A DNA stretch of 24,274 bases from JACDAN01 sp050698015 (lineage in GTDB: Bacteria; Actinomycetota; Thermoleophilia; Gaiellales; Gaiellaceae), in contig JBOHAU010000113.1 in the NCBI GenBank assembly GCA_050698015.1, forward strand, positions 1-24,274, given 5' to 3'. The notes under the pieces were generated by a model that saw only the letters and a list, made by a program, of their open reading frames with translations, did not search any database and was not told where the DNA came from. Shown here one piece after another: positions 1 through 6,193 of the stretch; the stretch's first letter is position 1; each line of letters begins with the position of its first letter. The translations under genes were made by a program, and so were the position numbers.

Positions 1-66
1 GCTCTGGGGCTCGGCGGCGAGGCGTTGCCGATGCCAGAGGGCATCGGTGATGCCTCGGCGTCGTGA
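1..66 (+). CDS. possible 3' end of a + strand gene (left edge)
   Basis: Frame 1 is open from the window edge to a TGA at 64-66 and would encode a C-terminal tail ending GEALPMPEGIGDASAS. If real, this gene converges on the response regulator, and the hairpin at 83-104 would lie between the two genes as a shared terminator. Only 21 codons are visible and no domain can be recognised. A competing - strand reading frame that begins at 174 is also open across this stretch, so the assignment is weak. Confidence 0.25.
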   Translation, partial: ALGLGGEALPMPEGIGDASAS

Positions 67-82
67 AGCGCACGCGCCGGGC

Positions 83-104
83 AGCGGCCCGCTTGCGGGC
101 CGCT
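83..104. terminator. strong GC hairpin, possible bidirectional terminator
   Basis: A perfect inverted repeat, AGCGGCCCGC and GCGGGCCGCT, is separated by only TT, so the working hairpin is about 9 bp with a 4-base loop. It lies between the stop of the response regulator (177-179, - strand) and a possible + strand stop at 64-66. There is no T tract on either side, so it is not a classical intrinsic terminator. Hairpins without U tracts are often proposed as terminators in high-GC actinobacteria. A second perfect 8-bp hairpin, CCGATGCC-AGAG-GGCATCGG, lies at 28-47. Confidence 0.4.
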
Positions 105-176
105 GGTCGGTGCGGGAGCGGCCCAGACGCGCCAGATCGCGCAGCCGGACGCGCGAGATCGTGGCGTCGGCCATCT

Positions 177-905
177 CTAGGCGCTGACCGTGTCCTTGGA
201 GGCGCCCTTGGCCGGAGCGGCTTTGTAGCCCACGCCCCACACGGTGACGATCGGAGAGGCGTCGCCGAGCTTGCGCCTGAGCTGACGGATGTGGACGTCG
301 ACGGTGCGCGTGTCGCCCGCGAACGTGTAGCCCCAGACCCGCTCGAGCAGCTGGTCGCGCGTGAGCACGAGACCGTTGTGGTCGAGCAGCTCCCAGAGCA
401 GGTCGAACTCCTTCGGCGCCAGCTGGACGTCCTCGTCGACGACCTTGACCTCGCGGCGGCCGGCGTCGACAAGGAGGTCGCCGTGACGGATCTGCGTCGT
501 CTTCGCCTCGCGCCGCTCGGGGGTCGCGCGCCGGAGGATCGACTTCACCCGCGCCACGAGCTCGCGCGGGTTGAACGGCTTCGTCAGGTAGTCGTCGGCG
601 CCCACCTCGAGCCCGACGATCTTGTCCACGTCCTCGTCCCGAGCCGTCAGCATCAGAATCGGGACGTCGGATCGCTGCCGGACTCGCCGGCAGACCTCGA
701 TCCCGTCGATGTCCGGGAGCATCAGGTCGAGCACGATCAGCGACGGCGACGCGGCTTCGGCCTTGGCGAGCGCGTCCCGTCCGTTCGGCGCCACCTGGAC
801 GTCATACCCCGCATTGCGGAGGTACATCGCCACGAACGATGCGATCGACGCCTCGTCCTCGACGACCAGGACCGTTTGCGCGTCGGCTCCTGCCATCGCG
901 CTCAT
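177..905 (-). CDS. OmpR/PhoB-family response regulator
   Basis: This 242-residue protein is a cytoplasmic two-component transcription factor. The receiver domain spans about residues 10-125, with an acidic pocket E16/D17, phospho-acceptor D60 in LIVLDLMLPD, T87 in MLTARD and K109 in LTKPF. A winged helix of the OmpR/PhoB type follows at about 135-230, including the recognition region TVDVHIRQLRRKLGD and the wing WGVGYK. Both length and residues are complete, so it should be functional; the nearest styles are RegX3/MtrA-like regulators. Translation may start at residue 1 or at the second Met (residue 4); no clear Shine-Dalgarno site favours either. It lies 18 bases downstream of the secreted-protein gene on the same strand and is probably cotranscribed. 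No kinase is visible next to it; the partner may be beyond the left edge or elsewhere. Confidence 0.93.
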   Translation of the reverse strand: MSAMAGADAQTVLVVEDEASIASFVAMYLRNAGYDVQVAPNGRDALAKAEAASPSLIVLDLMLPDIDGIEVCRRVRQRSDVPILMLTARDEDVDKIVGLEVGADDYLTKPFNPRELVARVKSILRRATPERREAKTTQIRHGDLLVDAGRREVKVVDEDVQLAPKEFDLLWELLDHNGLVLTRDQLLERVWGYTFAGDTRTVDVHIRQLRRKLGDASPIVTVWGVGYKAAPAKGASKDTVSA

Positions 906-923
906 CAGAATGCCAGAGACGCC

Positions 924-1421
924 TTACGGCGCGGCGAGATTGAACCGCGTCCGCTCGTTTGGCAGCGTCGGATGATCCGTGCCGTTGAGTGAGTACGACC
1001 CGTCGAAGAACACCCCGCCCTCGGGATCGCCGTAGCCGTCGATCCAGCCGTCACCGCGTCCGACGGCCGAGAAGTTCAAGCCCTTGCCGGCCAGCTTGAC
1101 GACGAAGCGGCGGTCGTCGGCGATCCGGAAGCGGATGTTCCGGCCGCTGTAGACGGTCGTCCGATCGGAGAGGTTCCGCTCGCTCTCGGCGCCGCGAACG
1201 ATGATCGTCGTACCGGCGTCCGGGGAATCGGTGACGACGATTTGACCCTTCGCCAGCCTGCCGATCAAGCTGCCCTTCATGCGCAGCTGGATCGTCGCTC
1301 GTCCGTCCCGGACCGAAAGTGTTCCGTCCTCCAGCGGAGGACGCTCAACCGTCGCGGTCGCCGCGGCCGCCAGCACCGCCGCGCCGAGAGCAGCAATCAT
1401 CAGGGCCTTCAACAGGCGCAT
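924..1421 (-). CDS. small secreted protein of unknown function
   Basis: A 165-residue protein with a typical signal peptide: MRLLK, a hydrophobic stretch to about residue 22, and a likely cleavage near ATATA/TVERPP. The mature part is rich in short alternating hydrophobic segments, such as GTLSVRDGRATIQLRM, GQIVVTDSP and NIRFRIADDRRFVVKL, which suggests a beta-strand fold. It ends in a Gly/Asp-rich tail. I do not recognise a family and assign no function. The frame is open far upstream to 2018, but that extension overlaps the antiporter gene and reads as shadow sequence; the Met at 1421 directly before the signal peptide is the sensible start. The downstream response-regulator gene is 18 bases away, so the pair probably forms an operon. 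Upstream, TTACAA and TATACC resemble -35 and -10 elements, weakly. Confidence 0.75.
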   Translation of the reverse strand: MRLLKALMIAALGAAVLAAAATATVERPPLEDGTLSVRDGRATIQLRMKGSLIGRLAKGQIVVTDSPDAGTTIIVRGAESERNLSDRTTVYSGRNIRFRIADDRRFVVKLAGKGLNFSAVGRGDGWIDGYGDPEGGVFFDGSYSLNGTDHPTLPNERTRFNLAAP

Positions 1422-1514
1422 GACCGCAGTATTCCCTGCCTCGGTATAGCTTCGTTGAGTGATTTGTAAGAAAAAGGTTCGGCTCTGGAAGAACTGAGCA
1501 GTTTTGGGACGATT

Positions 1515-2681
1515 GTGCTCGTCGTTTCCGGCGGGCTCCTGCTCGCGCTCGTCGCGACGAAGCTCAACGAGCGGTTTCCGGTCCCCGAACCGGCGGTCTT
1601 CCTGCTGCTCGCAGCAGTCGCGTCCGACGTCTTTCCGGAGCTTGGCGAGCGCCTCTCGATCAAGGAGGTCGAGCGCATCGGCGTCGTGGCGCTGATCATC
1701 ATCCTCTTCAACGGCGGGACGTTGATCGGCTGGCGCCGCTTCCGAGTCGTCGCGGTTCCGGTGTTCGCCGTCGGTGTGATCGGGACCTTCGCGACCGCGG
1801 CTGTGATCGCCGTCGCCGCTCACTACCTCTTCGACTTTTCGTGGGTCATCGCCGGCATCGTCGGCGCCGCCCTCGCCCCCACCGATCCCGCCGTCATGTT
1901 CTCGGTGCTCGGCGACAAGGAGATCGGCGGCCGCACGGGCACGATCCTCGAAGGGGAATCGGGGGTCAACGACCCGGTCGGGATCGCCCTGATGATCGGA
2001 ATGATCGAGCTGGCGCAAGACGCAGACGCGACGTTCTGGGTCGTCGTCGAGGAGTTCTTGCTCGAGATGTCGATCGGGCTCGCCGTCGGCCTGCTCGCCG
2101 CCGCGGCGCTCAGGCCGCTACTCGGTTTCGCACTCCCCAACCCCGGGCTCTACCCGTTACGGACACTTGCCGCCGCAGGCGTCATCTACGGGGCAGCCTC
2201 CACGGCGCACGGCTCGGGCTTCCTCGCCGTCTTCGTGGCGGGCGTGGCGCTCGGCGACGCGGACGTCCCGCTTCGAGACCAGATCGAGCGGTTCAATACC
2301 TCGCTGGCGAGCCTCGCCGAAGTCGTCGTCTTCGCAGCGCTCGGCCTGACGATCGACCTCACCGAGGTGCTGTCGAGCACGCGGCTCCTAGAGGGCCTGG
2401 CCCTCGCGGTGATTCTGGCCCTCGTCGCCCGGCCGCTTGCGGTCGCCCCGCTCCTCCAGACGACGAGCCTGCGGCGGAACGAGCGCCTGTTCGTGATCTG
2501 GGGCGGCTTACGCGGCGCCGTGCCGATCCTTCTCGCAGCGTTTGCGCTGCTGGCGGCGGTCGACGATGCGGAGCGCGTCTACGACATCGTGTTCGTCGTG
2601 GTCGCGTTCTCCGTGATCGTCCAGGGCTCGAGCATCCCCTTCGTCGCCCGGCGGCTCAAGATCCGGATGCGAACGATCTAG
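1515..2681 (+). CDS. CPA1-family cation/proton antiporter
   Basis: This is an integral membrane protein of at least 388 residues with about a dozen hydrophobic segments, of the Na+(K+)/H+ exchanger fold (PF00999). Family signatures include LAPTDPAVMFSVLG (residues 120-133, with the unwound-helix TDP), EGESGVNDPVGIAL (146-159, with the ion-binding ND pair at 152-153) and RGAVPILLA near the end. It would exchange monovalent cations for protons; K+ versus Na+ cannot be told from sequence. It ends soon after the last membrane helix and lacks a cytoplasmic RCK/TrkA-C tail. GTG at 1515 is the first canonical start, but it truncates the first helix. In-frame codons upstream read LEELSSFGT, so a CTG start at 1485 (AAAAAGG about 8 bases ahead) is possible. 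Its stop overlaps that of the convergent dehydrogenase gene. Confidence 0.93.
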   Translation: MLVVSGGLLLALVATKLNERFPVPEPAVFLLLAAVASDVFPELGERLSIKEVERIGVVALIIILFNGGTLIGWRRFRVVAVPVFAVGVIGTFATAAVIAVAAHYLFDFSWVIAGIVGAALAPTDPAVMFSVLGDKEIGGRTGTILEGESGVNDPVGIALMIGMIELAQDADATFWVVVEEFLLEMSIGLAVGLLAAAALRPLLGFALPNPGLYPLRTLAAAGVIYGAASTAHGSGFLAVFVAGVALGDADVPLRDQIERFNTSLASLAEVVVFAALGLTIDLTEVLSSTRLLEGLALAVILALVARPLAVAPLLQTTSLRRNERLFVIWGGLRGAVPILLAAFALLAAVDDAERVYDIVFVVVAFSVIVQGSSIPFVARRLKIRMRTI

Positions 2682-3526
2682 TAGCTGAAGAAGCCTTCGC
2701 CGCTCTTGCGGCCGAGCTTGCCCTCGCGCTGCATGTCGAGCAGGCGCTGCGGCGGCGCCATCCGGTCCTCGCCGAGCGCCTCGTGCAGAGCCTCCGACGC
2801 GTGGACGTGGATGTCGATGCCGACGAGGTCGACGAGGGCGCACGGGCCCATCGGCCAGCCCGCGCCGTTCGTCATCGCCTTGTCGAGATCCTCGGGCGAG
2901 ACGCCCGCTTCGTCGAGCACGCGGACGCAGTCGTTCAGCAGTGGGATCAGGATCCGGTTGACGATGAAGCCCGGGGTGTCGTTGCAACGCACCGGCTGCT
3001 TCCCGGCGCGCTCAGCCCAGACGTACGCGTCGTGGATCGCCTCGTCCGAGCTCTGCTCGGTGCGCACGACCTCGACCAGCGGCAGGACCGGTGCCGGGTT
3101 GAAGAAGTGCGTTCCGATCACGCGTTCCGGTCGCTGGGTCGCCTCGGCGATCTTCGACACCGACAGCGCCGACGTGTTCGTCGCGAGGATCGTGTCGGGC
3201 CGGCAAATGCGCTCGAGCTCGGCGAAGAGCTCCCGCTTCGGCTCCAGCTCCTCGACGATCGCCTCGATCACGAGGTCGCAGTCGGCGAGATCGCCGAGCT
3301 CGGTGGTCAGGGTGAGCCGGCCCAGCGCCGCGCCCTTGTCGGCCTCGGACATCCGTCCCTTCTCGACGGCCCGCCCGAGGTAGCGCCCGATCGTCGCCCG
3401 CGCACGCTCGTTCAGCTCGTCCGAGATCTCCCGGCCGACGGTCTCATGCCCGGACTGCACGCTGACCTGCGCGATCCCGGCGCCCATCGTTCCCAAACCG
3501 ACCACTCCGACGGTGCGAATCTCCAC
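2678..3526 (-). CDS. 3-hydroxybutyryl-CoA (3-hydroxyacyl-CoA) dehydrogenase
   Basis: A 282-residue, full-length single-domain member of the 3-hydroxyacyl-CoA dehydrogenase family. It oxidises (S)-3-hydroxyacyl-CoA to 3-ketoacyl-CoA with NAD(P)+, or runs in reverse. The N-terminal Rossmann motif GVVGLGTMGAGIAQ (residues 7-20) binds the cofactor. Active-site positions are visible: S119 in ATNTSAL, H140 in GTHFFNPAPVLPLVE, E152, and N190 in GFIVNRI. The C-terminal helical domain ends GRKSGEGFFSY. The start is GTG at 3526. The next gene upstream on the same strand is a thiolase, which uses the product of this reaction, but 194 bases lie between them, so cotranscription is uncertain. Whether the pathway is beta-oxidation, butyrate/PHB metabolism or aromatic degradation cannot be decided here. 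The stop codon overlaps the antiporter stop by four bases (CTAG). Confidence 0.95.
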   Translation of the reverse strand: MEIRTVGVVGLGTMGAGIAQVSVQSGHETVGREISDELNERARATIGRYLGRAVEKGRMSEADKGAALGRLTLTTELGDLADCDLVIEAIVEELEPKRELFAELERICRPDTILATNTSALSVSKIAEATQRPERVIGTHFFNPAPVLPLVEVVRTEQSSDEAIHDAYVWAERAGKQPVRCNDTPGFIVNRILIPLLNDCVRVLDEAGVSPEDLDKAMTNGAGWPMGPCALVDLVGIDIHVHASEALHEALGEDRMAPPQRLLDMQREGKLGRKSGEGFFSY

Positions 3527-3539
3527 GGCGGCGCAGCTT

Positions 3540-3552
3540 AGTGCGGGGCACT
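3540..3552. promoter_or_regulatory. palindrome AGTGC-N3-GCACT upstream of the dehydrogenase
   Basis: The 13-base inverted repeat AGTGC-GGG-GCACT begins 13 bases upstream of the GTG start of the - strand dehydrogenase gene. The same arms and spacer length, also preceded by T, recur at 9507-9519, directly before another gene. This could be a small operator or a hairpin. Function is inferred only from position and recurrence. Confidence 0.3.
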
Positions 3553-3599
3553 TAGGGAAGAAAGTCGGTCGGTCGCGCGTCTAGGGGCGAGTGGAGCGA

Positions 3600-3716
3600 A
3601 TGAGGCGGAGACGGATCATCTTGGCACTGGCCTTTGCGGCGCTCGTCGCCGTTGCGGTTGTCGGGGCGGCACTCCAGCTCGCCCGCGGCGAGCGGCCGGT
3701 GTTGTTCCTGGCCTAG
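3600..3716 (+). CDS. possible 38-residue single-pass membrane peptide
   Basis: A short frame reads M, four arginines, then a hydrophobic stretch (IILALAFAALVAVAVVGAAL) and a short tail, QLARGERPVLFLA. This is the positive-inside pattern of an N-in single-pass membrane peptide or an uncleaved signal anchor. GGAG lies close before the ATG, and an in-frame GTG at 3591 is an alternative start. It fills most of the 194-base gap between the dehydrogenase and thiolase genes, on the opposite strand to both, and stops four bases before the thiolase stop. It is too short for codon statistics to settle. The orderly basic-then-hydrophobic layout is the main argument for it; function is unknown. Confidence 0.4.
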   Translation: MRRRRIILALAFAALVAVAVVGAALQLARGERPVLFLA

Positions 3717-3720
3717 GCAG

Positions 3721-4866
3721 TCAGAGCCGCTCGACGACGCCGGCGATCGCCTGGCCGAAGCCGATGCACATGCAGGCGACGCCGTAGCGCTCGTCCCGCC
3801 GTTCCAGCTCCCCGAGCAGCGTCGCCGTCACCCGCGCCCCGGTCGCGCCGAGCGGATGGCCGAGCGAGATCCCTCCGCCGTTCGGATTGACGTCCGCGCG
3901 GCGCTCCTCCAGGCCCGTGTCCTTCAGGAACTGGAGCACGACCGAGGCGAAGGCCTCGTTGACCTCGACGACGGCGATGTCGTCCCACGAGAGCCCCGCC
4001 CGCCCGAGCGCCTTGGCGCAGGCTTCGGGGTTCCCGTGCAGCATCCGATAGGGGTCGACGCCGGACAGCCCGAAGGAGACGAAGCGCGCCCGCGGCTCGA
4101 GCCCGAGGCCCGAGGCGGCCGCCTCGGAGGTGATCAGGACCGCGGCGGCGCCGTCGCAGATCTGGCTCGAGCTCCCGGCGGTCACCTTGCCGTCCGGGAT
4201 GAAGGCCGGCGAGAGCGAGGCGAGCTTCTCGGCGGAGGTGTCGCGCCGCGGCGTCTCGTCGACGCCGATCAGCGTTCCCAAATGAGGATTGGTCACCTCA
4301 ACCGGGACGATCTCCCGCTCGAAGCGGCCCTCGTCGATCGCCGCGATCGCCCGGCGGTGCGACTCGAGCGAGTACTCGTCGAGTTCCTCTCGCGAGAGCC
4401 CCCACTCCTCCGCGATCACCTCGGCGGAGATCCCCTGAGGGACGATTTGCCAGCGGTCGGTGAGCTTCTCCGAGAGGTCACCGCCGTTCGACCCCATCGG
4501 GACGCGCGACATCATCTCGACGCCCGCCGAGACGACGACGTCGAGCTGACCGGACCAGATCGCGGCGGCGGCGTTGAAGTTCGTCTGCATCGACGAACCG
4601 CATTGGCGGTCAACGGTGGTCCCGCAGACGGTCTCCGGCCAGCCGGCGACGAGCGGCGCCATCCGGCCGATGTTCCAGCCCTGCTCGCCGATTTGGGTCA
4701 CACAGCCCATCTGGACGTCCTCGACCTCGGCGGGGTCGAGGTCGTTCCGCTCGACGAGGCCGTTCAGGATCTGGCCCGCGAGCTCGTCGCCGCGGATCTT
4801 CGACAGCGCGCCGTCCCGCTTCCCGATCGGACTGCGAACTGCGTCGATGATCAGCGCGTCAGGCAT
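3721..4866 (-). CDS. thiolase (acetyl-CoA C-acyltransferase)
   Basis: A 381-residue complete thiolase. It either cleaves 3-ketoacyl-CoA with CoA, giving acetyl-CoA and a shortened acyl-CoA, or condenses two acetyl-CoA. The nucleophile is C89 in TTVDRQCGSS. NEAFA lies at 303-307 and GHP, with its general-base His, at 336-338 in NGGGISLGHPLGATGAR. The second active-site Cys is C367 in ACMCIGFGQA. Chain preference cannot be read reliably from the sequence. The ATG at 4866 overlaps the end of the upstream cyclase-like gene by eight bases (ATGCCTGA), so translation is probably coupled. It is the third gene of a compact - strand run: cyclase A, cyclase B, thiolase. A 3-hydroxyacyl-CoA dehydrogenase follows after a gap. 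Confidence 0.96.
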   Translation of the reverse strand: MPDALIIDAVRSPIGKRDGALSKIRGDELAGQILNGLVERNDLDPAEVEDVQMGCVTQIGEQGWNIGRMAPLVAGWPETVCGTTVDRQCGSSMQTNFNAAAAIWSGQLDVVVSAGVEMMSRVPMGSNGGDLSEKLTDRWQIVPQGISAEVIAEEWGLSREELDEYSLESHRRAIAAIDEGRFEREIVPVEVTNPHLGTLIGVDETPRRDTSAEKLASLSPAFIPDGKVTAGSSSQICDGAAAVLITSEAAASGLGLEPRARFVSFGLSGVDPYRMLHGNPEACAKALGRAGLSWDDIAVVEVNEAFASVVLQFLKDTGLEERRADVNPNGGGISLGHPLGATGARVTATLLGELERRDERYGVACMCIGFGQAIAGVVERL

Positions 4867-6193
4867 CGACTACAGAGTAAAGCCGCCAGACGCCCACACC
4901 CTTGAGCTGCTGGTCTCCCCGGTCCTCGAATGCGATCCCCGAGCCCGAGACGAGATCGCGAACCGTGCTCGACACCAGGACCTCCCCACCTTCCGCGAGA
5001 GCGGCCACACGGGCGCCCGTGTGGACCGCGATTCCGGCGACGCCCCCGTCCGAAAGCTCGACCTCGCCCGTGTGCAGGCCGGCCCTGACGTCGAGGCCGA
5101 GCTGAGCCAGCGCCTCCTGGATCGCCCGGGCGCAGCGCACCGCGCGCGCCGGGCCGTCGAACGTCGCAAGGAAGCCGTCGCCGGCGGTGTCGACCTCCCG
5201 CCCACGGAACCGCTCGAGCTCGCGACGGACCATCGCGTGATGCTGCTCGAGCACCTCCCGCCACCGGCGATCACCAAGCTCGGATGCGCGTTCACTCGCG
5301 CCGACGATGTCGGTGAAGAGCACCGTCGCGAGCACGCGGTCGGAGGCAGGCGCAGGACGGCTTCCGGTCAGGAAGTCCTCGACCTCGTCGACGAGCCCGT
5401 CGACGTCGCCCGCCCAGATGAGGTGATCGTCGCCGGGGAGCTCTACGTACTTCGCGCCCGGGACCTGGCTCGCAATCCACCGCCCTTCCTCGACCTTGAC
5501 GTCGATGTCGCCGACGCGGTGGAGCACGAGCGTCGGAACGCTGATCGTCGGCAGCACCGGCCGGACGTCGATCTTGCTGTTCATCCGCAGGAGGGCGACG
5601 GCGGCGCCGGGGCTCGCGCTGCGGCGGAGATAGGCGACCGCGCGCCGCTTGAACGCCTCGTCGGCGCTCGGCGCCAGGACCGAGATGTCCATCTCGCCGC
5701 CCCACGCGCGCTCAGTTGCCTCGATCTCGGCCTCGCGCGCCTCCGGTGTCGGCGCCCAGGGGTAGTCGTGACTCCACAGGCGCCTCGCGTAGATCGCGTG
5801 CGTCACGAGCGCGCGAGTTCGTTCCGGGTAGGTCGCAGCGAAGAGGATGCTCATCAGCCCGCCCTCCGAAGAGCCGAAGAGCGCGGCGCGCTCCGACCCA
5901 GCCGCATCCATGACGGCACGGACGTCGTCCATCCGCTGCTCCAGCGTCGGCAGCCGATCGACCGGCACCGGATCCGACATCCCGGTGCCCCGCTTGTCGA
6001 AGAGGATCAAACGCGAAAACGATGCGAGCCGCCGGAGGAGTCGCGCATGGTTCGGCTCGTCCCACATGAGCGCGATATTCGACACCCAGCCCGGGACGTA
6101 GACGAGATCGAACGGGCCGTCGCCCACGACCTGGTAGGCGATGTTGATGTCACCGCTCTTGGCGTAGCGCGTCTCAGAAATCGCGGACGGCAT
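4859..6193 (-). CDS. alpha/beta-hydrolase fused to class III cyclase domain (copy B, intact hydrolase triad)
   Basis: A 444-residue two-domain protein with no signal or membrane segment. Residues 1-276 form an alpha/beta-hydrolase fold: nucleophile elbow GSSEGG with S109, probable acid D229 or D231, and H257 in PGDDHLIW. Residues 285-444 are an adenylate/guanylate cyclase catalytic domain. The two metal-binding aspartates are present, D295 in LFTDIVG and D339 in TAGDGF, as is the conserved arginine R395. However, the position of the substrate-binding lysine before GDG is D335, and the transition-state asparagine position is H391. Nucleotide cyclase activity is therefore uncertain and may be atypical. 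The hydrolase half may act as a sensor of a small ligand or as an enzyme. The start overlaps the end of paralogue A by 20 bases, and its stop lies within the thiolase start region. Confidence 0.92.
   Translation of the reverse strand: MPSAISETRYAKSGDINIAYQVVGDGPFDLVYVPGWVSNIALMWDEPNHARLLRRLASFSRLILFDKRGTGMSDPVPVDRLPTLEQRMDDVRAVMDAAGSERAALFGSSEGGLMSILFAATYPERTRALVTHAIYARRLWSHDYPWAPTPEAREAEIEATERAWGGEMDISVLAPSADEAFKRRAVAYLRRSASPGAAVALLRMNSKIDVRPVLPTISVPTLVLHRVGDIDVKVEEGRWIASQVPGAKYVELPGDDHLIWAGDVDGLVDEVEDFLTGSRPAPASDRVLATVLFTDIVGASERASELGDRRWREVLEQHHAMVRRELERFRGREVDTAGDGFLATFDGPARAVRCARAIQEALAQLGLDVRAGLHTGEVELSDGGVAGIAVHTGARVAALAEGGEVLVSSTVRDLVSGSGIAFEDRGDQQLKGVGVWRLYSVVDA

Noticed and set aside
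2..174. A - strand open frame starting with ATG at 174, two bases after the response-regulator stop, running off the left edge
   Set aside because: The position would suit an operon partner such as a kinase, but the translation is Arg-rich, lacks any membrane segment or kinase motif, and runs through two perfect hairpins. Left unannotated in favour of the weak + strand gene-end model.
1422..2018. N-terminal extension of the small secreted protein up to 2018
   Set aside because: It is antisense to the antiporter, with a composition (strings of D, R, E, Q) typical of shadow frames, and it would bury the clear signal peptide in mid-protein.
1841..3541. A 566-residue + strand open frame
   Set aside because: It crosses both the antiporter and dehydrogenase genes in the wrong frames and is Arg-rich; a GC-rich shadow.
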